DNA from: Pyropia yezoensis
Taxonomy: Eukaryota > Rhodophyta > Bangiophyceae > Bangiales > Bangiaceae
DNA: 64,000 nt
Direction: 5' to 3'
Assembly: GCA_009829735.1 (NCBI GenBank)
Contig: CM020618.1
Coordinates: 33,952,894-34,016,893 of the forward strand
The number at the start of each line of letters is the position of its first letter. Positions within the stretch are counted from its first letter, which is position 1. The position numbers and the translations under genes are program-made. Positions 53,064 through 63,489 of the stretch are shown one piece after another. Under the pieces are notes generated by a model that had not been told where the DNA came from, made no database searches, and saw nothing but the letters and a program-made list of their open reading frames with translations.

Positions 53064-54497
53064 CTACCCCTGGACAGGGGCGTACGATGCCTTGAAGCCT
53101 CCCCTCCCCGGCAACCCGCCTACTGGGGAGCCGACGCTGTCTGAAGCCGCCCCTCCCCCCCTCTGGACCCCCCCTCCGCCCAGGTGACGCCCCCCCCGCC
53201 GCCGCCTAGCAGACCGAGGCACGCCGGCGGTGAGGCGCGCCAGCGCCTCCTGAACAAGCGCCGGGTCATCGTACGCACGCCGCCGAGGGCGGGCGAGGTG
53301 GTAGGTCAAAAATGCGGTGCCGCCGACGAGGCACAGCAGCCCCACGACCACGTACATCACTCCCAAAAACACGTTGCGGCCCCCAAACCAGGCCGTATTG
53401 GCCACAAACACGGCCTTGGTGCCGCCAAAAGGTGCCACGGGGAACCGCGACGCGACGCGCACGTAGTAGGTGCCGGCCGGCAGATCGGTGCGGATGATGC
53501 CGTAGAGCTTGTCAAAGTTGGCAAACGCTGACAGCCGCATCCACACCTGGAAGCGTGGCGACGTGATGCGATTATTGATCGTGGTGTTCCATGGGGGTTC
53601 GACGGGGATGCGCGGCCGGAAGCTGACCTCCGAGTCGGCTTCCCACGCAATGCCATTGGTTGAGAGGGGGATGGACGAGGCGCACTGTTCGTCGGCGCAG
53701 AGGGTGAGGGTGTCGTTAAACTCAGACGCGGCGGTGAGACCACACGGCACCAGGACCTCTCGGCGAGGGCGGCCAACCTCGTCGGTCGCGTCCTCGTCTG
53801 CACCGGAACCCCCATTCAGTAGCGTGTCCCCAACGTACGTGAGCGGGTCGCACTGGCTAAGCTCCTCGGCGCTGAGCGGCCACTCGCCTCGCAGCTGCTT
53901 GTGCGACCGCGACTTGACGTACCGCCGCGCATTCTGCTGCATCCCCGTCACGCGGTAGTAAAAGTAGCTGGGAGCCCGGATGGACTGCTCCACGACCAGC
54001 GGCAGCACGCATGTGCCCGTCTCGTTAATGGTCAACGACACGTTGGTCGTGCAGTCCGTGTCGTAGCGGAGGGTGGCGGAGCGGCCAATGCGGGCCGAGC
54101 CGACGAGCACCGCCACGCCAATGGGCACAAAAAAAAGGCCCAGCCCGTAGTAGAGGAACACCATGGTCCGCACGGAGAGGGTGGGAGTGAAGGATGGCAG
54201 CGTCTGCTGGCGCACCCGCCGCAACGAGGAAGCTACCGAAAGCGGTCGCCGCCGCTGCGGTGGCAGCGGGGGGGAGGGCGACGGGCCACCTGCCGCCGCC
54301 GCTGCGTCGCCGTCGCCGCCGTCGCTGCCGTTGCCGCCGGCACCGCCGCGGGTGACGGCAGGCACGCCACCGCCGCCGGCCGGCCCGTTGACCGACGGCA
54401 GCGGCGCCGCTCCCGCCGCAGCCGCCGCCGCCGCAGCCGGGGCGACGGCGGCCACGGGTGGGGAAGGGGGCCCTAGGCCGTCGGCGGGGTTGTCCAT
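53064..54497 (-). CDS. CDC50/LEM3 family protein, beta subunit of P4-ATPase lipid flippases
   Basis: ATG at 54497 (gcaATGGAC) gives 477 residues. After a Pro/Ala/Gly-rich cytosolic N-terminus comes TM1, VFLYYGLGLFFVPIGVAVLV. The ectodomain follows with CDC50 hallmarks: YDTDCT, QSIRAPSYFYYRVTGMQQNA with RRYVKSRSHKQLRG, PCGLTAASEFND, the NGIAWEAD motif (family: G(I/V)AW.sD...F), SPRFQVWMRLSAFANFDKLY and GTYYVRVASRFPVAPFGGTK. TM2 is LGVMYVVVGLLCLVGGTAFL. The YY motif, paired Cys and N-glycosylation sites (NVS, NDT, NTT) fit a lumenal domain. CDC50 proteins escort P4-ATPases from the ER and are needed for phospholipid flipping. The C-terminal tail is Arg/Gly-rich and longer than usual. Confidence 0.92.
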   Translation of the reverse strand: MDNPADGLGPPSPPVAAVAPAAAAAAAAGAAPLPSVNGPAGGGGVPAVTRGGAGGNGSDGGDGDAAAAAGGPSPSPPLPPQRRRPLSVASSLRRVRQQTLPSFTPTLSVRTMVFLYYGLGLFFVPIGVAVLVGSARIGRSATLRYDTDCTTNVSLTINETGTCVLPLVVEQSIRAPSYFYYRVTGMQQNARRYVKSRSHKQLRGEWPLSAEELSQCDPLTYVGDTLLNGGSGADEDATDEVGRPRREVLVPCGLTAASEFNDTLTLCADEQCASSIPLSTNGIAWEADSEVSFRPRIPVEPPWNTTINNRITSPRFQVWMRLSAFANFDKLYGIIRTDLPAGTYYVRVASRFPVAPFGGTKAVFVANTAWFGGRNVFLGVMYVVVGLLCLVGGTAFLTYHLARPRRRAYDDPALVQEALARLTAGVPRSARRRRGGRHLGGGGVQRGGGAASDSVGSPVGGLPGRGGFKASYAPVQG

Positions 54498-54989
54498 TGC
54501 ATGGCCCGGCCGAAAAGTAGGAAGGAACGGGGCGGGGGCGGGGGGGGGGAGCAGAGCGGCGGCTCACCCAGTAGCAAGGCGCCGCCGCTGAGGGGCAAGA
54601 GCAGGGGAGAGCCACCTGCAGAGGCGCGCGTCAGCTCCAGCCGTCACCCTCTGGCCGCCAGTAGCGGCGCTGGGCGCCGCGGGGACGGGCGCTGCCCGCG
54701 CGGCATAGGGACACCGTCCACGTGACAGAGCAGCAGGTGCGCGCCCGACAGAGCCAAGCCGCACAGACACAAGCTGGGTACGGTGCGGGACGGGGCGGGC
54801 AGCGGCGCTGGAGGGGGAATATTTAGGTGTTAGCGCTGCATGTACTGTCCAATTCGTTGCGGACTGCGAAAAGTGATACTTAAAAGCTGGCAGCAAGTGA
54901 GGCAATGAGAAGATTGCCGTGTACAAACACTTGAGTCATCACATGTGCAGTACAAAGGGTATATCACAGTAGTGTACAATGGGTATATA

Positions 54990-55442
54990 TTGCTGTTCTC
55001 CCAATTTTGGCCGATCCTGACAAGAACAACACTGCATGAACAACTGTGTGAGCCAATCGCGTGCTGGCAGGTGAGGGCGAGCCAATCGTGTGCTCTAGGG
55101 GCCCGGTAGGGCTGAGCAGATGATTGGCTGCAGCCACATTGGGCCTCTTACCAATGGCTGATTGGTCGAAACACTGTTGTTCTCTTGGCTAAGATCGCCG
55201 AAGATTCCCCCCACATCGGCTCGTTCCTCTCCGGAACAGTTGTCCGGCTTGTCTTTGTGTCTGTTCCACTCGGGTTCTCCCCTCCATGTGCTCGGAAAGT
55301 CACAGATCTTACTGTTTGCACAACAACGGAGGCTGATTCGGAGCTCTCATTGGTCAGAGAGGCATCCTGTGAGGCATGTCATTGGTCAGTGGACTGTTGT
55401 TCTTGTTCTTGTCCGGATCGGCCAAAATTGGGAGAACGGCAA
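54990..55442. mobile_element. CCAAT-rich inverted-repeat element (TA-flanked MITE) upstream of CDC50
   Basis: 453 bp with about 40-bp terminal inverted repeats: TTGCTGTTCTCCCAATTTTG at the left, and its inverse at the right (first five bases TTGCC). It is flanked by TA at 54988-54989 and 55443-55444. The terminus TTGCYG plus TA duplication is like the elements at 13290 and 17556, although interiors differ. Eight CCAAT/ATTGG pentamers lie inside (55053, 55082, 55124, 55138, 55151, 55161, 55349, 55381). It is 493 bp upstream of the CDC50 start codon. It was inserted into a short tandem array of cacagtacngtacaatgggtatat-type units, which continues on both sides. Confidence 0.7.
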
Positions 55443-55444
55443 TA

Positions 55445-55905
55445 CACAGTACAGTACAATGGGTATATGCGCAGTACGGTACGAGAGAAGCGGGGCGCCG
55501 GCGGTACAGTACAGGAGGGGGACAGACATGTACTGTACATGCACGAAACAGTGCAAGAGCCGCAGCGCGCTGGCGGTATACAGTACAGGCACCCGTGGGG
55601 CGTGCTCCAGCGTGCCCGATGCCAGCCCGTTTCCGCCCTCCCCCCTCGCCCCCCAGTTGCCCCCTCGAGCGCCCCACGTTCTCGCCGTCCCACGATCATG
55701 GCCAGTGACTGGCACCAGCACCGCAATCGTCGTGATCGTCGACAGCGACGGCACCAACATCAGCACCGTCGTGGCGTAATGCAGCCGGTCAACGCCTAAG
55801 CCGGTGCAGGAATGCTCAGCCACGGGTGGAGACGACCGCCGTTTATCCGCCCCCTCCCCAACCCCCCTTCCCCCACCCACCCCCCCCCCCGCCGCCACCT
55901 TACAC
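55445..55905. other. GTAC-rich region before the copia element
   Basis: gtacagtac/tgtactgtac motifs recur from 55448 to 55585. A 34-residue frame beginning MASDWHQHRNRRD at about 55698 ends at 55799 and is probably not a gene. Confidence 0.35.
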
Positions 55906-56149
55906 TGTCGGTGGGTCTGGGGTCTTACGGTCCCGATGCCACGACTTATCCCCATTTGCTCGGTGGGACAGCGTGTCTGTATTGTTGGGAGGAGATTGGC
56001 AGGGGGTGCTGGGGTATCGATCGACCTGATGGGACCAGGGCGGTCAGGATTCGGTAGGGGGCTTACGCCCCGTTGGCACCCATAAGAGGTGACGCCATTT
56101 ACGGCGTGGACGACGATAAACGGGCAACGTGCCCACTCCTTCATCAACA
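55906..56149 (+). repeat. 5' LTR of copia element
   Basis: Starts TGTCGGTGGGTC and ends TCATCAACA; matches 60526-60769. LTRs carry promoter and polyadenylation signals; no TATA box is obvious. Confidence 0.95.
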
Positions 56150-56164
56150 GGTTATGGGCCCAGC
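56150..56164 (+). promoter_or_regulatory. primer-binding site for half initiator-tRNA-Met
   Basis: Directly after the 5' LTR, GGTTATGGGCCCAGC is complementary to the conserved eukaryotic initiator tRNA-Met segment GCTGGGCCCATAACC around the anticodon. That is the position used when copia-type elements prime from a tRNA cleaved in the anticodon loop rather than from its 3' end. Confidence 0.75.
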
Positions 56165-59100
56165 TTGCACGCTGGGAATCAAGGTCATCTGTCGCTTCGC
56201 GTCTCTACCTGCTAGCCGCAGTAGGATCGCGGGGGGGCACGTTCTCCGGGCGGGGTCCACCTCGCCCGACGCGACAACCGACCGGATCTTCTCGACACGC
56301 CTGGACCAAGAGGCGGCGAGGGTTGGAGGCGGAGTTGCCCCGCGGCGGGCACACCCGCTTTGAGAAGTTGAACAGCGACTACGCCACGTGGTCGATATAC
56401 TGCAAGGCACACCTCAGAGGCAAGGGGGTGTCGTCGGCGGTGATCATGCCATGCCCCATGCGGCGGGCGTTCGCGGCTAAGGCGACGGAGGCATTCATGG
56501 CAAAGGGGCGGAAGGCGGACGACAAGGCGATCGCTACCTGGCAGCGAAACGACGAGATTGCTCTGGCTGACATCCATTTATCGGTGACACCCCACCTGCT
56601 GACGCTGGTGATGGAGAGCGGATCGGCAGCTGATGCTTGGGAGACGCTGAGGGTGTTGTTCGAGGACGACATCGCCTCTCGTCGGGACGACCTGGAAGCG
56701 GAGTTGGCGTGCTTGTCGCTGGAAGAAGGCGAAAGCATGATCAAGTACATTGGTCGCGCCAAGGGCATCCGCGACACGCTGGCTACGTCGGGCAAGCACA
56801 TTGACGAGCACTCGCTGACGCTCAACATCATGCGGGGCTTGCCGCCTAGCTACAAGGCTATGAAGCAGGTCTTGCGCGGGATGGCCAACACTCGCGGGGG
56901 CCTGCGGCTGGCGGACGTGTCGGCCAAGCTGCTCTACGTGGAGAAGGAGGTGGCCGTGGACGATGAAGGCGTATCTTCCTCTAAGCCGGCGGCGTTTGCC
57001 GCCGCGGAGGACAAGAGGCGGAAGGCGGCTGCGGCGACGGCGGCAGCAGCTGCTGCCGCGGCTGCGGTGGCTGGGACAGCCCACAAGAGAACATACAAGA
57101 GCTGTTACTATTTTGACAAGCCGGGGCACTTCAAGCGTGAGTGCCGCAAGCTGAAGGCGGACAAGGCTCGTGAGAAGAACGAGCGCAAGGGTGGGGGCGG
57201 CCAGGGTGGCGCGCCAAGGACGTTGGCCTTTGCGGCGCGGGCCAACGCGTCTGAGTCAAGCAAGGGTGATGATGTATGGTTGGTGGACTCCGGCGCCACC
57301 CATCCTATGGCAACCGGCCGCGGATCGTACACTGCCGGGCGTGGTGGCAGCTGCTCCTCGGTGAAGCTGGCATCAGGCGTCAAGGCGCCCGTTACGGGGC
57401 GTGGAACGGCACTGCTCCACGTCACCGAGGAGGGGAAGGACACTGCCATTACCCTGGCTAACTCGTACTGTGTGCCAGAGCTGGAGGAAAACCTACTTTC
57501 GGGTCCCGGCTGTTGACAAGGCGAACGGGGCCGTGGTTTTCTGTGGGGGAAAGAGCAACCTCTTCCAGGAAGCCTCTGCGGTGTTGGCGTCTGGGGTGCT
57601 GGAGTTTGCTGGAGCCATGGGCACATTGTCTGAGCGGGGGCAGTACCTCATCGGCGGGGACACCATCACTGGGGCCAAGGCCAGTGTGGCCTCGGCGCCC
57701 ATCAAGGGGACGGCGGCGCTGATCCACTGTCGCTACCCCCACCTGAGCTACGGCAGCCTGGCGCGCCTGCCGCAGATGGTGAAGGGGATTGACGCCAAGG
57801 ACGTCAAGGTGGACTACGAAGCCGGGTCTATCTGCCGACCTTGCGTGGAGGGTAAGGTCACCCGTGCTCCATTTCCGCCGTACGACTCGGCGGCGGGCGT
57901 CATGGAGGTTATACACTCGGATGTGAGTGACCCCTTCCCTCTGTCCGTAGGGGGGTCGCGGTACTTCGTGACGTTGTACGAGAAGAAGTCGGGGGTGATC
58001 ATGGCGACTCCAATTGCCCGCAAGTCGGACGTGGGCATGGCCCTGCGGACGAATGTACCTATCCTGGAGCACATGAGCAGCAAGAAGTGCCAGAGGATTC
58101 GGACTGACGGGGCCAAGGAGTACAAGACGGCGCGCCTTGTCGACTGATACGCGGATAAGGGCATCGTCCACGAGGAGACGCTGCCGTACAGCCCTGAGCG
58201 TAATGGGGCTGCGGAGCGCATCAACCGCACGATCAAGGAACGGGCGCGTGCAGTGCTGGCTGAAAAAGGGGTTAACGACTCACTGTAGGCGGAAGCGGTG
58301 GTTGCGTCAGTGCATGTCATCAATCGTTCCCCAAGGGCGGGACAGGGCATGACGCCGTGGGAAGCTTTGCCGGGTAACCGGCCGGACGTGTCGAACCTGC
58401 GAGTCTGGGGGAGTCCGGCTTATGTCCTCAAGCCTGCCAAGCAGCAGAAGGGGCGTTAATCCAAGTCGGACGTGGGCATGATGGTCGGATACAGACGGTC
58501 CGGGCAAGGGTATCGCGACGACCTACCAGACAAGGAGCAGATTGTGGAGAGGCGGGACGTGGCCATGGATGAGACGGACACCCGCCCGGCCAGGAAGGAT
58601 GCTCATGTACACTGGAGTGATGATGCTGATAGCGGAGATGGGGTGGCAATGCCCACTGACGAGGCTACCCCCGGTGACGGGCGCACCCTCGTGCTAACGC
58701 CATCATCATCCGGGGCGAGCAGTTCAACTGGAGACGGTATTGAAGCCGCCATCGATGCGGCCCGGCGTCTAGCTGAGACGGTCCACAGCGACGCGGACTC
58801 GGATGATGAGGAAGCGCTGGTGGCTCGCTCCCCTCACGCCAGCGTCTACCCCCCGCCAGGCTTGGGGCGGGCAGTCACGCCAACGCGGCGGTAGCTGATG
58901 GCGAGGACGGGGCGGAACCATCGCCGTTTGAGACGAAAGAGAGCCTAACGCCTCCCCCCAAGTCGGTACTGGAGGCCCAGTCGCACGACGACTGGCCGCT
59001 ACGAAAGGAGGCTCTCAACGCGGAGTAGCAGTCCATGGAAGACACCAAGGTGTGGGCCTGCCAAGAGGCCCCCAAGGGTGCGCAGATCATCAAGACTCAG

Positions 59101-60495
59101 GTGCTGTTTGACTACAAGTTCAACCAGTCTGGGGTGCTTCACCGGCGTAAGTGCAGGATTGTTGGCGGTGGCTACCGTCAGCGGCCTGGCCGTGACTTCT
59201 TCAAGACTGCAGCGCCTGTCCCCGCGGCGGCGGCGACCAGAGCGTTTATGGTAACGGCAGCTGCGCATGGCTGGCACGTACATCACCTAGATGAACGGAC
59301 GGCGCTTCTCAACGAGCCCATGGATGCTGAAGTCTACATTATCATCCCAGACGGCTTCAAGGATGCGGGGAAGACGGCGCTGCTGCTGCAGGCCATGTAT
59401 GGCACAAGGCCGGTGGGCCATCTTTGGGGTGAGCACTTCGCGGGCACCCTCGCCGAGGAGGGTGCAACCCGGTCTGAGCCGGAGCCGTGTATCTTTGTCT
59501 TCATTATGGACGGGCACCTGGTGATTGTTGAGGTGTATGTCGATGACGCGGCTGTGGGCGGCAAGGACTTGGCCACCGTTGAAGAGGTCAAGGCCATAAT
59601 CGGGAAGCACTACAAGGTCAGGGACCTCGGCCGGATCAACGACTACACGGGCATGGACATTGTCTGGGACGACCCCAACAAGGCGGTTACATTGGCCAAC
59701 TCCCGCCATACGGCGGCTCTGTTGGCCGACTTTGGGATGGACGACGCAAAGCCCAATGCCACTCCCATGGCGAAGGGCACATGCCTGGGGGAGGGGATGC
59801 CGCTGGAGAACCGCAACCGATTTGCCGAGTTGATTGGGTCGCTGTTGTACCTGGCCAACCAGACGAGACCGGACATCGCGTTCGCCGCAGGGCGACTGTC
59901 AAGGCGCATGTCGGACCCTACGTCGGGGGACTTAACGGCGGCCAAGGGTGTACTCAGGTACCTAAAAGGCACAAAGGCGATGGGCTTGCGATACGCGGGC
60001 GAGGCGGAGCTGGAGGGGTGGGTGGACGCCGACTGGGCGGGCGACCCAGTAGACCGCAAGTGAACTACTGGCTTCGTTTTTATGATGAATGGCGGGCCCA
60101 TCTCCTGGCTTAGCAAGCTCCATGGGCTCGTGACGGGCTCGACGACTGACGCTGAGTCTGTAGCTGCGTCAGAGGCGGCCAAGCACAGTGCCTGGCTGAG
60201 TCGGCTGGTTGGTGTGATGGGGGAGGAGATCCTACCAGTCACCTTGAAGGAGGACAACCAGGGGTGTGTAGCCATGGCCAACAGCCACACCCTGTCCCCA
60301 CGCTCCAAACACATTGATGTGCGGGAGCACATGGTGCACGATTACGTGCGCAGGGGCCAGATTGAGCTCGAGTACGTGCCAGCGGACGAGCAACTGGCGG
60401 ACGGTTCTCCTAAGCCACTGGACGCGACCAAGGTCAAGGCATTCCGTAAGGCGATCCGGGTGGTCGACGTGACGCCCCGGTCCATGGAAGCATAG
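56165..60495 (+). pseudogene. copia gag-pol, broken by stops and frameshifts
   Basis: Gag (56350-57190) has the UBN2-like region WETLRVLFED...LNIMRGLPPSYK. Its zinc knuckle is degenerate (CYYFDKPGHFKREC lacks the second Cys). Protease shows VWLVDSGATHPMA. The frame shifts at the GGG near 57502, then GAG-pre-integrase and integrase follow (HSDVSDPFPL, RIRTDGAKEYK, YSPERNGAAERINRTIKER). In-frame stops lie at 58145, 58286 and 58457, a second frameshift near 58865, and another stop at 59026. Reverse transcriptase (59035-60060) has the intact EVYVDDAAVGG active site. A TGA at 60061 falls in the normally conserved DRKSTTG motif. RNase H (STTDAESVAASEAAKH, EDNQGCVAMANS, HIDVREHMVHDYV) ends at 60495. 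No good gag ATG is seen in frame. Confidence 0.92.
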
Positions 60496-60525
60496 ATATC
60501 GGTGGCCATCGCTGCCGTGGGGAAG

Positions 60526-60769
60526 TGTCGGTGGGTCAGGGGTCTTACGGCCCCGATGCCACAACTTGTCCCCATTTGCTCGGTGGGACAGCGTGTATGT
60601 ATTGTTGGGAGGAGATTGGCAGGGGGTGCTGGGGTATCGATCGACCTGATGGGACCAGGGCGGTCAGGATTCGGTAGGGGGCTTACGCCCCGTTGGCTCC
60701 CATAAGAGGAGGCGCCGTTTACGGCGTGGACGACGATAAACGGGCAACGTGCCCACTCCTTCATCAACA
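60526..60769 (+). repeat. 3' LTR of copia element
   Basis: Same length as the 5' LTR, with about nine substitutions and no indels; followed directly by TACAC. Confidence 0.95.
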
Positions 60770-60774
60770 TACAC

Positions 60775-62602
60775 CGCCCCGGCAATACTTGTGGCAGTAG
60801 TGACCCCCAGGTACGGGGGCAACACGTGCCATGCAAGGGGCGGCAGGCCACTAGCCTGATCCGTTCCTCCCCCTGCATTTGGGTCCGTATTCCCTAAGTT
60901 TGGGATAGTTAGCTTAATAGTAAGTCCAACTTGGATTTGAGGGTTTTCTGCATTTATCGTCTTGAATTTTCGTGTGGCCCGGTGGGCAGGTGCTGGGGTG
61001 GGAGATTCTGAGTGGCGAGATTCTGAGGGGACCCTGGGGGGATGAGGGGAGGGACAGCGGGGCTTGGCCCTGCGTCCTCGTCCCGACCAAGAAACTGTTG
61101 GACCACACACCATCCTCTTGTTTGTCAGTGGGGGGTTTGCCCCACAACAGGGACAGAGTGTGTGCGACTTGCACTTCTTCCGGTTCCCCCGACACGGGAG
61201 GCAGCCCTTGTACACCGCCCCAACTTGGGTGCCGTGTGTGTAAGTGGCTTTTGCCACAATACTCATCCTGTCTCCCCCCCCTCGACCTCTTACGATAGAA
61301 AGTACAACGACGCGTGCACGTACCGCTCACGCATGCGTCCCCTTCCCCGAGACACCGTGTCGGGGTTGCGGGCGCACGTACCCATGCCTTTCCGGCGCTC
61401 CTGGTGTTACTGTACCCTGGAGGGGTCGTGGCGTAGACCTTGTGGTACGTCATCACGAGATCCACCGCGGGTTTCTAGACAGGTCTTTCGACCCCAGGCC
61501 CCCACGGCTTCACGAGCTCGGTACCCCCTGTACATCAAGTCGCCTGGGGAGGAGACGCACGGAGACAGGACACACACACGCGCCGCCAAAAAAGAGAAGA
61601 AAAGCAAGACACAAACATCACGCCAACGTGTCACCACGCGCAGTGATGGGGCAGGCCGGCGAGCGGGGGGGAGACGCGTGGGCGGCGAGCAGTGCAATCA
61701 GGTCAAAGTCGAAACGGCTACGACGGGTGTGTCGCAGAGCGGTGGGTGAGGTGCGTGCCCGCACACGTACGTTGCACGGTAACGTCGCGACAGCGCAGCG
61801 GCTCGCTGAAATTGTGGTGGTGTTGGCCCTTCCACGCCCCCCCCCCCCCTCCGCCTCTTCCAACTGTCCCCCGCCTTCCCACGCCGCCAATGTCAGCACA
61901 CGTGTATCAAGGGTGGGGGTGTCCCGGGGGCTCTGATGAATGGACAAGAGGAACCAGTGGCCGAATTGATTGCATGTGATGAATGGACGAGCGCTATCCG
62001 TCTGACACCAGAGGGCGATTCACGGTTGTAGGTGTCTTACCTGACTCAACTCGCGTTCCAGAATCCAACTCGTATTTACATAGATTTACACGTGGTCCTT
62101 GTCTGGAGTTCCACAAACCGAGTCCGACGGTTCTGCCGGCAACCAAGCGCACTCGCGGCGTGCTCTACCGTTCAACGCGCCCCGAGACCGACACCAAGTC
62201 GCCCGTATCCGCGGCTTGCCCGCCCTTTGCATCGGCCGAAAGTGAGCGCCCCTCTATCTGCACGGCAGGGTCGCGCCCTTAACGTTTTCCCCAGCGCGCG
62301 CGCGCCAGTTGTGCTTCGTGGAGCGGTGACCAAGCCATCTGGGCAGAGGGAGGGTGGCAGAGTCTTGTGTAAAGATAAGTACGCGCACCCTGCGCGCTTT
62401 CTTTCTCTACCTGTGGGCTGTTCCTTGTTGCATTCTCACGCGTTCGCGCTGCACTGCCTGCCCTGCCCTCCCCCCCTCGCCCCCGCCTCTCCTTCCTGCC
62501 CCCGCCTCCCCCCTCCTCCTCGCCTCCCCCGCCCTCTGCCATTCTCCAAGCATCCCTTCCCCTTACCTATCTCAAGAAGACCGTCTGCCTGTCCACGGCG
62601 GC
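60775..62602. other. intergenic region, possible decayed transposon sequence
   Basis: No supported gene in 1.8 kb. At 61090-61270 overlapping plus frames are Cys-rich (RVCATC...CRVC; CVSGFCHNTH), which could be a worn zinc-ribbon tail of a piggyBac-type transposase, but this is weak. 62440-62560 is a pyrimidine-rich tract just upstream of the next gene and may be its 5' leader. Confidence 0.35.
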
Positions 62603-63489
62603 ATGGCGGGCAAGAAGACTGGGACGGGTGGCGCGGCCTCTACCTCTCGGACGAAGAGCTTCACTCCAGAGGAGTGCGTCGGCGTGCTCACAGCAGCTGC
62701 TAGCCACTGGGCGGCGTACTGGGGCAGCCGCACAGGCAACAAGAAGCGCCGGTCCGGCGCCGCCTTGCTGGAGGCTTTCGTCAATGCGACGCCGGCCAAG
62801 GACCGCTGCCTGGCGCTCACCCGCAGAGCAGACAGCATCAACAAGAAGATCAAGAACATGCGGTCCCGCTACATTGACACGTGTTAGAGGCTGAAGTCAG
62901 CGGGTTTGAGCACGGCCCAGCGCGCGGACCTCCTCATCAAGTTTGGCGGTGTCGAGCTGTACGACCTGACACGGGAGGCGTTCAAGGCGTCCCACATGTC
63001 GACGCAACTAACGGTGCGTGAGCCGGTGGACCTCTCTGCCCCACGCCGACCGTTGCAGGCGATATCGGCTCCACCACTGTCGTGCCTCAGCGCCACGGCT
63101 CCGGGGGTGAGGTAGTCTCTGTTGGCTCCCTCAATGCAGGTGCGGACAGCGCTGATGACGCGGAGGAGGGTGGGGGGCCCGGCAGCGATGGAGGCAACGT
63201 CGGAATCGAGGAGGATGTCGATGTGGATAGCGGCGCCGAGAGCGCGCCCGAGCCGGCTCTCCATGATGGTGGCGCTGAGCGCACTGCCAGCGCTGCTGAC
63301 ATTGCTGCGGCCGCATCGCCGGCCGAGGAGCCGAAGCGGAACACTGCCGTGGGGCTCTTTCGCGAATTCATCTCAGGGAAGATGCGCCCCGCGGCTGTCG
63401 GCGAGGCGGGGGGCACGACGGACACTGATGTGCGCCAAGCGCTGGTGAACATGATTAACGCGTATGCCGACAAGCTGCGTCGGCCCTAG
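62603..63489 (+). CDS. Myb/SANT-like DNA-binding protein with one in-frame TAG and a short intron
   Basis: The ATG at 62603 is in strong context (ggcggcATGGCG). Exon 1 (62603-63017) gives a helical region: SFTPEECVGVLTAAASHWAA, LLEAFVNATPAKDRCLA, RRADSINKKIKNMRSRYIDT. After TAG at 62885-62887 it continues in the same frame with RLKSAGLSTAQRADLLIKFG and LYDLTREAF. This is the layout of Myb/SANT-like domains found with PIF/Harbinger systems and in trihelix-type regulators (helix, N.WK.(L/M)...Y, (L/K)..SG). A 41-bp intron (63018-63058, GTGAGC...TTGCAG) joins in phase to exon 2 (63059-63489). Exon 2 is acidic and ends in a helical LVNMINAYADKLRR tail. Without the TAG the product would be 281 codons long. 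It could be a recent pseudogene, or the TAG could be an error. Confidence 0.5.

Larger units (their letters stand above)
55901..60774 (+). mobile_element. Ty1/copia LTR retrotransposon, structurally complete, inactivated
   Basis: The element is 55906-60769 (4864 bp), bounded by 244-bp LTRs that start TG and end CA, with TACAC duplicated at 55901-55905 and 60770-60774. Domain order inside is Gag, protease, integrase, reverse transcriptase, RNase H, which defines Ty1/copia. The LTRs differ at about 9 of 244 positions (roughly 96% identical), so it inserted some time ago. Stops and frameshifts in the coding region make it non-autonomous. A purine-rich gtggggaag precedes the 3' LTR. Confidence 0.95.

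Noticed and set aside
61090..61270. Cys-rich frames resembling a piggyBac zinc-ribbon tail
   Set aside because: Cysteines are split across frames and no DDE core is visible; too weak to call.
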